Under the pieces are notes generated by a model. It ran no database searches. It had not been told where the DNA came from and saw only the letters and a program-made list of their open reading frames with translations. From Moringa oleifera (taxonomy: Eukaryota > Streptophyta > Magnoliopsida > Brassicales > Moringaceae), in assembly GCA_021397835.1 (NCBI GenBank), contig JAJFZO010000049.1, positions 6,453,001-6,517,000 of the forward strand: a stretch of 64,000 nucleotides of DNA. Direction: 5' to 3'. The first letter of the stretch is position 1, and each line of letters opens with the position of its first letter. The position numbers were made by a program, and so were the translations under genes. Shown piece by piece: positions 1 to 11,345 of the stretch.

Positions 1-1560
1 AATGGTTTCCTTTTTTTATAGATTTGCTTTAACATATTCCACATTCCTCTCTAATTCCTCGGAAATTCTTTGGTGATTTTGTTGCAAAGCAAGTGTTATC
101 ATCATTAACCAACAACTTGGTTGCCAAAGTTTAGGATAAGATGATCAGCGTGGGGCAGAACCTAAAGCCATCCAAGCAGGAAAAGAACAGAGTAGCTTTT
201 TTCCTTTTTGGGGTTCATATTTCAAGAAAGTGATGATGATGGCAAAAATTAATTATATGATTTCTGTGAAAATCTTGAATGTTTCGTTAAGCAAATCTTT
301 TAGCTTAAGAGTTGTGATTCACGTTATCTTAATTAATTAGTGATTAATTGCCATAAGAAATAATGTTTTGGTTTTGCTTGTGCATGCATGAAGCCATGAA
401 TGATGATGATAGTGAAACTTATGTTTGCATACGGTACGTACCACATCTTTTTTCGCCATCATATCTAACCTTGAGCTGCTGTACCTCAAAACCTTGGCTG
501 CTAGAAGGTAGCAAAAGGACACACATACAAGCTGGAGATTGTAGCTACCACATGCAACTTGCTCAATTTTATCAACTTTAATTTTCTTTTTTAATTTGTC
601 TTTCTTTTGCTAGCTACCCACCGCTTTTGTATTTTCGTATCCAATGAATCCAAAGAAAAAGATAGAAAGCAGACCTTACATATATGCATCTGTGTTAATT
701 TGCATATATGTATTGTCGGTTTGTTTGGCACCAAGGTGTCGTGTCCAAATTTCATTTTCCATGGTGACGGAGGAAGATAGCATTATCTATGGTCTCAAAG
801 AAACTTTGTTGAAACCATTGACAACAACATCGGGCATTAATGAAATTAATTAAAGTAATTCGTGGATGTGCTTAGGTGATTAAAAAATGACATATCAGCC
901 TAGATTCAAGGAAAGTCGGTTGATTAACACATGATCTATTTACTAGTTGATTCTTTAAAATAAAAACTAAATTTTTTTTGTGATTTAAATTATATTAAAA
1001 TTTTAAAAATAATATAACACATGAAAACTGTTAAAAGAGAGTGAATTTAAAAGATAAAAGAAAAGATTCTTTGATATACTCTTTTTTATAAATTTTACAA
1101 TTAATAGATACAATCTTTTGAAGTTGTATATAAGGTGTGAAGTGTGAAAAGAATTTAAATCTCAATGCCATTTCATTTTGTAAAAAGAGAGGAATTCACT
1201 CACGTGGGTTTGCCACACATGTGAGCATTATCGTTGTTTATCTGATTAGTTGATTTGAGCTTAAGTATGAATCAGGCAACATCTTAATTTTTTTAAATTT
1301 TTTTATTTAATTTATTTTTAATTTATTATTAATATTTTTATATAGAGAGAAATACTTGATCAGCGGGAAGTTAAGTCTTTTTTTTGGGTATCTCTACACA
1401 GTCTAGTAATAACGCTTAGTAGCTCACCTTTTTCTCCATAACAGATCCCTTTCCAAGGATACCCAACTGGATTCCCAACCAGAAACATACATTGTAGTAA
1501 CCCTTCTCCCAAAATTACCTACGTCCTTATCCTCATATCTCGAGATACCTTCTATTCTTT
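1..1560. other. Intergenic, no gene recognised
   Basis: AT-rich sequence. Short open frames near 363-581 and 644-853 have no recognisable domain, no coding-like composition and no conserved family features, so I do not call them. A G-box core (CACGTG) lies at about 1201-1206 within an imperfect inverted repeat. Confidence 0.5.
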
Positions 1561-1562
1561 GC

Positions 1563-1630
1563 TTATAAATTGATGCTCTCAGCCTTTCAATTAACACACA
1601 ACTGAAGCAACCAAGCACAGCTGTGTTAGT

Positions 1631-1662
<32 letters not shown>
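1563..1662 (+). promoter_or_regulatory. Promoter-like stretch (TATA box plus CT-rich leader) with no gene found
   Basis: TATAAAT at 1564-1570 is followed about 30 bases later by a CA-rich, AC-rich leader and then a pure CT run. This is the usual look of a plant core promoter and 5' untranslated leader. No protein-coding frame of useful length follows in the next kilobase, so the transcript, if any, would be non-coding or a relic. The call rests on composition and spacing only. Confidence 0.3.
1633..1660. repeat. (CT)n microsatellite
   Basis: Uninterrupted CT dinucleotide run of about 14 units, in a pyrimidine-rich context that continues imperfectly downstream. Confidence 0.95.
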
Positions 1663-1665
<3 letters not shown>

Positions 1666-1670
1666 TAGCT

Positions 1671-4600
1671 TTCTCTCAATAATGCTCTCTCTTAGTAGCT
1701 TTCCCAATAACAGTATAGAGCTCTTTTTATTTCAAGCCTCTTAGCTACCATCCAAAATCTTAGTGAACTTTTCTAGTATCCCCTTGAGTATTTTCCTCAG
1801 TGATCCAAAAGCTTCTCTAAGTTATATTTTTTTTTTGTTTTCATTTAAAATTTCAAACAATGTTTTGAAGGTGTAGTTTTTTTTTTTTTTTGTCCCTTAC
1901 TATGCATAGGAGGATCAAGATAATAATTTTTAGGTTGTTTTTTCCAAAATCCGACAGGGCTATATGCTCTTGCATACCAAGAGCAAGACAACAAAACATC
2001 TTAAAAAGAATGACCTAGTCTGTGACTCAGCCAAGCAAAAAATTGATAACTTTATTTTTATTTTTATCTATTTCAGATTCAATAAGAATTTAATAAAATC
2101 AACAGTTAAAATTTATTATTTGTTTATTTTTATTTTTTAAATTATTATAATAAGTTATAATACAATTTTAGATCTTTATTTTAAGAGTAAATAAAAAATT
2201 AAACTTTGTGTGGATTTAAATTTAAATTTAAATCTTATTGTTTCAATTTGTTCAATTATGCATTCAAATTTTTAATTTAATTTAATTTAAACTTTATTAA
2301 AAATTTATAAATTTAGAATATTTAAATTGAATATTTTATATAATAAATTTTGACTAAAAATTTTGGATAAATTACATCATGAAGACTTATATTTTGCTCA
2401 TAATTTCAAATTAAGATCTACAAAAAAAAAATAATTATATCTATTTAAGATTTACATTTTATTGGATTTTTAATGTAAGATTTTTGTCTACAATTGTTGT
2501 TAATATTAAAAAATTTGGACGCATGTATGATATGCATATGAATTTTACTTGTGTAATTATCCTAACGCCTTATTAAACCAAAATAAAATACTTTTTTTCA
2601 TCAAAATTAGTAAAAAAAATTATTTTAATAGTGCTTAATGAAGTGTTTAAGGTAATTTTGTAAGTAAGAGTTATATGTACAATGTGTCTTTGCAAAATCA
2701 TTAACGCCAATTTAAATTATAAATAAAAATTTTAAATTGAGAATTCTGTAAAAATGTAAGTTTTAAATAAATATATTTTTTATAAATTTTGATTGAAAAT
2801 CTTGATCAAAATGTATTTTTTTATATAATCAATTTTAAAATTTTATATAAATATTAAAAAATAATTAATAACTTATTAAAAATAAATAATAAAAATAGGA
2901 AACTTAAGGTTGGAAGTTAGTAAGTATATATAGAAGAAGAGGCACAACCGTATATTATATGGTAGAGAAATTAGTCAATGCTGATGAAAATATCAATGTG
3001 ATCTTATTTGTATTTCTCCCAAAAATATTTTTTTGGACCGAATATAAGGTTATGCTGTTATATGGAATATGAGTAGATAAGATAATTTATATCTTAATAT
3101 TTTATTTGATGTGCAAGGATGAGATTGAAATAAATTTATCTCATATTTATTTTTATTTTATTAAAAAAATATAATTATATTTTTTGAATTTGCGAGAAAA
3201 TTATTCTTTGATGTAGTGGTTTGAAGTAAAGTATAAAATTAGGTTTTAATTTATATCATTAACATAATCAAATGAAAAAAATTATTTTAAATTAATAAAA
3301 ATATTTTTTAAAAAATTAAATAAGGTACTAAAATTTTTATATATTTATTTATTAATTAGAATGCAATTTAAAATTACAATAAACATTACATTATACTCCT
3401 TTTACTTTAACTTTTAACCTATTTTAAATAAAAAATAATTTACATAAATCTAATTCTATCTAAAATATTAGTATTTATTGATTAAATATTTAATGTCAAT
3501 TATTACTTATATTTATAAAATCTATTTTATGTTCATATCTTTTAAAATTAAAAGAATGATAAAATATAATTGAAAAATAAAAAAATGTTAATTAAAAAAT
3601 GAAAACCATTATTATATTTATCAACTAGTCATATAATACAATCTAAACTTATATAAATACTAAATTATATTATTATTTTTAGTATAAAAATATTTTAAAA
3701 TAAAAAATAATTTTAATTATATTCTATATTACACAAAATAATCATAATATTAATATAATTCTAATACGTAAAATCCAATCCAATTTTACCCCACGTGCCA
3801 CACGAATCCTAATATTGTGAAGCGCATTCCATGATGTTACTAATTAATAAGCCTAGTTTCATGGCCTTCCTAGTAATGGAACTGCTGCACCTAGTGGCTC
3901 TTAATAGCCTCTCTTACATTGTTTTTATAGCATTTACATCCTCTAATAGACTTAGTATCGTTAATATTTTAAAAATTAATTTATTTTTTTACAATTAATT
4001 ATATCAATATCTCTTAAAAAATAACACAATTCATGGATTTTTGTAATTAAATTTCTAATTCAAATCCTAAATATTATAAGGGCACAAAATATTCAATTTT
4101 GAATTGGGCTGAACGTAATTGGGTTTGAATTTATTTGGGGTCCATTGGCAGAGGTGGAATAGCCTTTTGGGCCGCCAGTTCCATTGGCACCACAACCCTT
4201 CCCGATGGGACTATCATAATTGAAAACTGAAAGCCCGCATGGTTCGTTTAAATCAACAATCTGTTCTTAAATTTAATGAAAATATTTTGGATAAAAATTT
4301 TATAAAATTTTGATATTTGTTTTATATTATTTATTAAATTTTTATTTTTTAAAATAATAAATTTAATTTTAATTTATTTATTTGATATAAATTAAATTTT
4401 ATCAAAAAATTTAAATTTTGATATATTTAAATTAATTATACAATGAAATTTGAGATGTAAGGAATTATTTAAGTTATCATTATAAAAATTTTTAAAATTT
4501 TTGGAGTTTTAAAAATATATATCTTTTAAATTTATAATATAAAAAATTTTAAAACATCACATAATTATTCAAAAAATTATGAAACTTTTTGTAATGATAA

Positions 4601-5200
4601 TTTAAATATTTCATTATATTTGTAAAAAATTTTAAGTTAAAATTTATTCTGTAAAATTTTTAATTTATATATTTTTGATAAAGGTTTAATTTATTAATTT
4701 TTAAATACGAGAGTTTGATGATAATATAAAGTAAATATTAAGATTTTATAAAATTTTTATGTAAATATTTTTAAATTAATTTAAATTAAAAATTTATATA
4801 AAGTAAATAAATTAATATAATAATTCTAAATTAAAAAATTTAATATATATATATATTTGATGTTTATTTAATTCTATTCATGTATTTTAAATAATAAAAC
4901 AGAATAACCGAAAATCAACTCGAAGTCTCACTTACAACTCACAAGCTGAGTTCGTACTGAGTCAACTAGGCACTATTCATTAATACTTGTTAAGAAATAG
5001 AAGATTGGTTGGAATCTCCTGAATTCACGATTAAAGCCCAACATCCACCAAATAAAAAAAATAAAAAAATAAAAAGCCTAACCAAATGAAACACATGTGT
5101 CGGATATTCACTGCCAATTATTAATTCCTGTCGGGTGAGTTGGCCTACGTTAGTTGGTTGATGCAGCTTCAGATTCCAACACGCAAGAAACTACAAAAAT
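1671..5200. other. Very AT-rich intergenic DNA
   Basis: Long A/T tracts and imperfect AT repeats (for example a TA run at about 4841-4855) with no open frame that resembles a protein. A perfect 8-bp stem with a 5-base loop lies at 1965-1985, too small to call an RNA gene. Nothing else is supported. Confidence 0.6.
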
Positions 5201-5485
5201 TAAAAAAAAAAATTAAAAAACAGAAAAAAAGGAGGCAAAACCAAATCCAAAAACCAAAACTGAAACCGGTTTTCGTCTCCCTCCACTCCGCGCCCCATTC
5301 CAATTTCCACTGCTCAAACTCCGAAAACCGATCTACAGCTTCAGATCTTTCTTATTTTGGCCTCAAATTTCAAATCTCCCTCGACAATTTTCCAAGCCGA
5401 AATTCAACTCCCTCTTTCATACCCAAATCTCAGAAATCCCTAAAACATAAGCTTAGCTCAGTTGAATTTTGATCATCCCTCCAAG

Positions 5486-5578
5486 ATGAACCCATTGCTC
5501 TCCATTACCATTACAAATACCTCAATCCTTGATCTTCCTGTCACCCGAACACCGACGCCGCATCCCCTCCGAATCTGA
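5486..5578 (+). promoter_or_regulatory. Upstream ORF (30 codons) in the leader of the KEN-box gene
   Basis: An ATG at 5486 opens a 30-codon frame that ends with TGA at 5576-5578, only 14 bases before the main ATG at 5593. It sits in a CT-rich leader. Such upstream ORFs usually lower translation of the main frame. Whether this peptide is conserved cannot be seen here. The uORF matters only if transcription starts upstream of 5486, which the long pyrimidine-rich leader suggests. Confidence 0.5.
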
Positions 5579-5592
5579 TTCGCTTAGATCTG

Positions 5593-5907
5593 ATGGAGGG
5601 TGTTACTGTTACTGACCAGAGTAACAAAGAGAACATCCCACCCGCTTCTTGCTCTGCAAATAAGTCCGAATCAGTTCCCGTGAATGAGCCGGCTTCTCGT
5701 AAACGAGGGTTTAAAAGGTTTAGGAGGCCTCTCGCTGATGTAACTCACCTACTCAACAATTCGGTTCTTCAAGCGAGTTCAGCTCAAGAAGGTGAATCTA
5801 TCTTGCCTCTCTCTGCAGTCAAATCACGGAAGCGGAAGGTGGTCGAGGAGAACAAGGATGCGGCGGAAGGGAGCAGCGCCAAGTCACTCAGGATGGGCTT
5901 TAGATAA
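5593..5907 (+). CDS. Small basic protein with KEN box and D-box-like motif; possible APC/C substrate
   Basis: Single-exon frame of 104 residues from ATG 5593 to TAA 5905-5907. I do not recognise a named family. Visible motifs are KEN at residues 12-14 followed by IPP; a basic stretch at residues 36-45; RRPLADVTH at residues 44-52, which fits the RxxLxD(I/V)xx destruction-box pattern of mitotic cyclins; and a second basic stretch KSRKRK at 77-82 that could serve as a nuclear signal. KEN and D boxes are the degrons read by the anaphase-promoting complex (CDC20/CDH1), so a nuclear, cell-cycle-regulated protein is a reasonable inference. The rest looks disordered and rich in Ser, Glu and Lys. A 30-codon upstream ORF precedes it. 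A 3' exon cannot be excluded, but the frame closes cleanly. I am fairly confident it is a real gene and less sure of its role. Confidence 0.7.
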   Translation: MEGVTVTDQSNKENIPPASCSANKSESVPVNEPASRKRGFKRFRRPLADVTHLLNNSVLQASSAQEGESILPLSAVKSRKRKVVEENKDAAEGSSAKSLRMGFR

Positions 5908-7520
5908 TCATACATGTATAAGTCAGATTGCTGATTGCTGTGTTGATTCGAATGCAGGATTTTCTTCCCTTGGGTATTAAATTCTTCTGGAGCTTGACCT
6001 TTTTCGTTCTTTCACTAAATCTTAGAGTTCAGAAATTAACTTAATCAACCATCTTACATCCTACAGATTCTTTATTTTTATTTTGTTTGCTAAAATTATT
6101 AGGGAAAAACTGAATACATGAATGTATAAATTTGTTTAGATCTCCTTCGATCTCAGTGGGCTCGCTGTGGCTGTTACTTTAGTTGATTGCTTCACTCACT
6201 GAATATAAATGTCAATAAACATGAGATGATGTTTGATTTTGGAAGGAAAATAGAATTTTCCTGGAAAGTTAGTAGATTTCAAGCTTTTCCATTTTGAATT
6301 TCTCTCTTACCACTGGAATTCAATTCTTTAGGATTATCTCAAAAATCAAATGCTACTCTTTGACTAATAATATCTATAGGAAGCCACCATGTTGTAAGAA
6401 TCAAGATACCATTTCGTGTGTTGATTAATTAAATAGGAGAATTTCTATCTTCACCGACACAACTTAAACAAAAAGCTAGCATTCTTATGTTTTGATTAAC
6501 AGCAATAATGATGTCGGAGCATTTAGTGAAAGGAATAGAATACAAATGGGTTTCAATGATGAATCAAATTAACTTATTGATGCTTTTTATAAAAAAAAAA
6601 AATTGGTGTATTCATGGATAAGGTTAAAATATATGGAAAGATAACTTCAAATTGAATTTAGGGGTAATTTTACAAGAGAAAATAAGAAAGTAATTAGAGT
6701 GATAAGAGAAATCTTAGGTGTTCAAATTAATATGTATTTAAGTATAATAATGATAATATGATAAAAAAATGTAATAAAACTTACCATAAACCAAATAAGG
6801 TCTAAAAATAATTAGAATACAAGTAGTTAAACCAAGTGAACAATAATTCTCTTGATTGAGAATTAAGAGGCCAAAAGGTAAGATCTTTATCAAACTATTG
6901 AGATCTTATTTTTGTTTTTTATATTTAGATGGTCAAGAAATTAAGGCCGAGCTGCCAACCTGTCTTTGACTTTTTGGGCATTGGTCGGACTTGCCATGAA
7001 TGCTAAACTACTGCATTTAATTACTATTACGGCAATAATTTTCCAGGAAAATGAATGGTGAAATTCATTGATTATGACAGTTTGATAAACAAACAATTTC
7101 TATGCAAAGTTACTTTAAAATCAAAGAACTAGAAAAGAAAAGAAAGTGGTTTTTAAATTAATGTAACAGTTTGATTTGATTGATTTCACATCAATCGAAA
7201 TCAAATCAAAACCCACAACAGCTAAATCAACACTAACCTCCCATTTTAGACATCAAATCCTATATTTAAAGACAGAGCCTTCAAGAATGTCGGATTGAGA
7301 CGTAATCAAACTCAGGCTGCAGATTAAGACGATGGAACTTCTCTTCTTTCATTCTTCTCTGATTGAAAGGAAAATTTCTTCTGGAACTCAAGGGACAGTT
7401 TTAGTGTCTGGTTGCTTGCTTTTTAATTTTTCTCTTTTGTACTGTGACATTATCTCTATTGTCCACCAATTATGATTTTCTTTTTAATCATTTCATCACG
7501 TTATGTGGTCCATTAGTTCT
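5908..7520. other. Intergenic; 3' flank of KEN-box gene
   Basis: The first few hundred bases are probably the 3' untranslated region. A TTCGAATGCAG acceptor-like site near 5956 could mark a 3'-UTR intron. The remainder is AT-rich and shows no gene. Confidence 0.5.
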
Positions 7521-7607
7521 CTCGATGCTTGTTAGATCGTCAATTATGACTTGAGATTTTTCTTTTCGTGGTGAGGTGGCATCTTCTTTTTTTTTTTTTT
7601 TTTTGAA

Positions 7608-7722
7608 GTGCGGCAACTAACAACTGCTGAGTTGTCAAGGTGTTTATAAGTTGGACAATTACTTCTGGGGCCTGTTTTTATGGGTTATACGCGTTATTGG
7701 GTTAGGACCACTGGATGGACTG
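7608..7722. repeat. Left direct-repeat remnant of the gypsy element
   Basis: This segment is similar, with gaps, to 11220-11335: shared blocks include a GTGCG-CAACT core, a TTATAA(G/A)TTGGA block and a GGGTTA/GGGTCA block. It is probably the decayed 3' LTR of the minus-strand element. Confidence 0.5.
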
Positions 7723-7749
7723 GGTTTCATTTATAGTATGGCCTTCTCT

Positions 7750-8075
7750 TATAGTTCCTTGAAAAATACTTTTAGAAAATGGAATGGTAATGTCTTTGAG
7801 TTAATGAAATGAGAGTTTTCTTTTGAGGAAAAAAATGTTCTAACTAGAGTTGGATCTTAAAAAAAAATCTAGTTTGAGTGTGTGACAATTAATTGAGGCA
7901 CTATGATAAGATGTGTAGATTGCTTAAATGTTCTTACGTGACTTTATCTTTTAGCCTTCATCTTATATATAATTGTTAATAATCAAAATGATCCTATAGA
8001 TGATGAAAAATTTTACTCTTGAGAATTATATAGTGAATATGGGAGAAGTTTCATTTTCATTGTAGACTTTCTTAA
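7750..8075. repeat. Internal direct repeat, copy 1
   Basis: About 325 bases closely similar to 9528-9870. Both begin with a TTCCTTGAAAAATACTTT block and run through a matching ATGATAAGATGTGTA-like segment to a GAAGTTTCATTTT block. The two copies do not behave as LTRs, because one lies outside and one inside the tandem-repeat block. Confidence 0.75.
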
Positions 8076-8879
8076 ATCTGCAGCTTTTAAAGAGACAGTA
8101 CAAGACTACAGGGACTCAATGCTTGTGTTGAAGAGATGAGATGCCAAAAAAGAATTCTTTAAGACTTTTTGGAGATAGATTTAAATTTTTCATGATAACG
8201 GATAGGGGCTAGTTTGAAGAAGAATTAGATAGCAAAGAAACTCCAAACGAATGAGATGTGATCCTTACCATGAATATGACGAATGTACGTTAACTATTAC
8301 TACCCCTACCATTTTACTAGAGGACTTTTCTATTGTTCTTGCTCCTTTTATGGATACTCCTACTACTAAGGCTATTTTTGATCTTGCAATTAAAAAGATG
8401 AATATTATTGTCGAAGAGACTACAGCTAACAATCCTCTTATCCTACTTATGGTGAAAAAGTTCTTTACTAATGAACCTTTGCGTGTTGAAAAGGTCACGT
8501 AATGTGGATAATTGTATTAGATAATTTTTGAATGCTTCGTACTTATATGTCCTCTTTTGTGAATGCTTAACATTTATTTTTATTTATTGATATATTTGAT
8601 CTTAGTAACTATCCATTTTATTTGATTTAATTATTTGTCTTTTATATTTTGGTTTTTTGTATTTGCAGAAGTGTTATCCTAAATTTCTTTACTTGTTATA
8701 TGATTTGTTGAAAATTTTATGTGAATAAGAATGTGTCCCTAATAAGTAAAGACTAAGCTCATTCTTCAATTGGTCATGATAGATTAGCATCTAGCAGAGC
8801 TTAGTTAGGAATTAAAAAGCTTTTAGGAATCTGTTTGTGTTGGATAAGTCGAATTGTATTACCTCTTATTAGATTGACA

Positions 8880-9480
8880 TGTTTTTCAAAGATTAAGAAG
8901 GATAAGTTAAATGTTTGCTTAACCTTGCTAGGCTATGATTGAGATGTTTCTCTGCACTGTTTAAAGAAGTAAGCTTATTTAGTATTTACTTAATCTCATT
9001 AAGGTAGAATTGAGGTGTTTCTTGAAACAATTTGTAGAAATAAATAATATTTACTTAATCTCATTGAGGTAGAACTAATTTCTTATAACTATCTATAAGA
9101 AATGGGCTAACTGTTCACTTAACTTGATTGGACTAGAATTGAAGTTTTTCTTGAAACTCTTTGTAAAATATTTATTGAGGTGTTTCTTAGAACTATTTTC
9201 AAAACTAAGCTGAGTGTTTACTTAAGCTTGCTAGGCAGTGGTCGAGGTATATTTTGGAGCTATTTGTAGAAATAGACTAAGTATTTTATTTAACTAATTA
9301 AAACCATCATGTTTCTTGGAATTGTCTATAAGATTTAGGTTAGAATTGAGGTGTTTTTTGAAATTGTTTGTAAAAGTTTTAGGTTGAAACCAAAATGTTT
9401 TTCAGTACTGTATGTAAAAATAGTCTAAGTGTTTACTCAACCTTGCTAAGTTAGGACTGAGGTGTTTCAATGGAGATAAA
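8880..9480. repeat. Diverged tandem repeats, block 1
   Basis: At least nine copies of a diverged unit with a GAGGTGTTTCTTGAAAC core followed by TTTGTA(G/A)AA and a TTTACTTAACCTTGCTAGG block. Core-to-core spacings are mostly 60-71 bases, with shorter spacings of 36-44, so units of two lengths alternate irregularly. Confidence 0.75.
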
Positions 9481-9527
9481 CATTATTTTTTATTGTTTCA
9501 ATTTTTCCTCTACTTATTTTTTCTTTT

Positions 9528-9870
9528 ATGGTTCCTTGAAAAATACTTTGAAAAATGAAATGGTAATATCTTTGAGTTAATGAAATGAGAGTTTTTTTTT
9601 TTTGATAAAAAGTTATTCTAACTAGAGTTGGTTCTTCAACATAATCTAGTTTAAGTGTGTAATAATTATTATAATAAATGCTACATTGAATTGAGACATT
9701 ATAATAAGATGTGTATACTGCATTAATGTTCTTATTTACTCGACTTCATCTTTTAGCCTTCTTCTTATATGTAATTATTGATAGTCAAAATAATTTTATG
9801 AATGATGAAAAATTGCACTTTTAAGAATTGTATAGAGGATATTTAGAAGTTTCATTTTATTATAGAAATA
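9528..9870. repeat. Internal direct repeat, copy 2
   Basis: Second copy of the segment at 7750-8075. It interrupts the tandem-repeat block, which resumes after it. Confidence 0.75.
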
Positions 9871-9879
9871 AACTAACTG

Positions 9880-10140
9880 TTTATTTAACCTTCTAGGCTA
9901 GAAACAAGGTATTTCTTAGAACTACGAATTGTAAAAATACATAAGAATCGAGGCTTTTTTTTTTGAAATTTTTTATAGGAAGAAGCTAAAAATAAGATGT
10001 TTTTCAAAAATATTTGTAAATATTGGTTGAAACCAAGATATTTCACAAAATTTTCTATAAAACATTTACACCAGAATTAAGGTGTTTTTTTTTTTTGGAA
10101 CTATCTTTAAAATGTTTAAGTTAAAATCGAGATATTTCTT
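9880..10140. repeat. Diverged tandem repeats, block 2
   Basis: Further copies of the unit seen at 8880-9480, more decayed, with a TTTATTTAACCTTCTAGG block and several TTTCTTAGAAC-like cores. Confidence 0.6.
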
Positions 10141-10149
10141 AAACTTATC

Positions 10150-11070
10150 CTCGAAGGCTTCATTTGTAAGATGACCCTAAATTTTTTTGAGGTTTGCTTA
10201 TATTCCTCGATAAGTAATCATGAACCCAAAGAACTTTCTTGATACTATTCCGAATATGCACTTATTGGCATTAAGCTTCATTCGATATCTTCATAGGGTC
10301 AAAAAAGTTTTTGTTAAGTCGGCTAGATGATCCTTCTTACTTATGGTTTTGACAATGATGTCATTTACATAAACTTTAACATTTCATCCAATTTTCTCAC
10401 AAAAAGGCTTTCCTCCTAACCTCTAATAAGTTACGCTAGTATTATTCAACTTAAAAGACATGTTTTGATAGCGATAAATTTATTTGTGATGAATTTTGTA
10501 TACTCCCCATTTGCTAGGTGCATTTTATCTTATTATACCTTGAGAAAGTGTTTACAAAGCTCATTGCTTGGAGCCAAGATGTGTTATCGATCAGTTAGTT
10601 AATCTACCAAAAAGGAAATCATTTGGACAAGATTTATTGACATTAGTGAAATCGACACACATCCCCTCCACTTCTCATTTGATTTTTTGATTAACACCAT
10701 GTTGAGCAATCACTACAGATAATGAATTGGTTTGATGAATTTTGCCTCCAAGAGCTTGAGTACGACCTTGATTGCTTGTTAATGCTTTACTTCCTAGGTC
10801 ATCTTCTTTTACTTAATTGGTCTTGTTGATGGGTTATTGGTGAGCTGCTTAGTGATCATATCAGGACTAATACTTAGCATTTTTGACACAATCAATGCAG
10901 ATATATCTGAATTTTTTCAAAGAAAGTAAACCAATTGATTTGACGCCCAGGGGGTAGAACTATACTAACCTTGATCTTCTTTCCTTTCTTTATTGCAACT
11001 TTTTCCAATTGCTCCACAAGTTCCTCTTTTTGAGTTTTGCCGTTCATCTCTCTAGTTCAATCCTTCTACA
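10150..11070 (-). pseudogene. Ty3/gypsy pol fragment: linker and reverse transcriptase
   Basis: Conceptual minus-strand translation in shifting frames gives, in the correct order: an ISPDMITKQL segment matching the pre-RT linker; LLEAKFIKPIHY; WLLNMVLIKKSNEKW; a CVDFTNVNK block (the RT core CVDFTDLNK); YVNDIIVK at about 10357-10374, where the first catalytic Asp of YVDD has become Asn; and RYRMKLNANKCIFG followed by FFGFMITYRGI. Many stops and frameshifts interrupt it. The order and wording are those of plant Ty3/gypsy reverse transcriptase. RNase H and integrase are absent. It cannot encode a working enzyme. Confidence 0.8.
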
Positions 11071-11345
11071 ATACATATCTCTTTCTTTTCCTACTTATGT
11101 TTGCTCAACGTGTTGGCGAAGCATTATTAATTCTGATGCATATTAGACCTTCAATTCCAATTTAGATTACAATCACATCTTCCTTTTCATGACGAGATAC
11201 GATTCCTTCAAAATTTTCAAGTGCGACAACTGCTGAATTTTTATAAATTGGATGATTGTTTCATGGGCCCTTGTCTTGATGGGTCATGCATGATAATTGA
11301 GCTAAGACCACGTAAAATGGTCTAATCTAGTCCAATAAATACCAT

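Larger units (their letters stand above)
7530..11345 (-). mobile_element. Decayed Ty3/gypsy retrotransposon, minus strand, with internal tandem repeats
   Basis: Read on the minus strand the order is: terminal-repeat remnant (about 11335-11220), pol fragment with reverse transcriptase (11070-10150), two blocks of tandem repeats (10140-8880) and a second terminal-repeat remnant (7722-7608). The terminal remnants share an interrupted but clear similarity around an AGTGCG(G/A)CAACT core and a later TGGGTTA/TGGGTCA block. Protease, RNase H and integrase parts were not recognised, and the pol frame is full of stops. Tandem repeats between pol and the 3' LTR are typical of the Tat branch of Ty3/gypsy, which fits the RT wording too. 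The element is dead. Exact ends and target-site duplication could not be fixed. Confidence 0.65.

Noticed and set aside
363..853. Short plus-strand open frames at 363-581 and 644-853
   Set aside because: No family features, low-complexity composition, overlapping frames on both strands; chance frames are expected at this length.
5140..5472. 110-codon open frame ahead of the KEN-box gene
   Set aside because: It has no ATG at its start, and its Lys-rich then Ser/Pro-rich composition is that of a pyrimidine-rich 5' leader read by chance.
8251..8502. 83-residue plus-strand frame inside the old gypsy element
   Set aside because: It starts with ATG, but lies within decayed transposon DNA, is Thr/Ile-rich, and matches no recognised domain; the element's own coding direction is the other strand.
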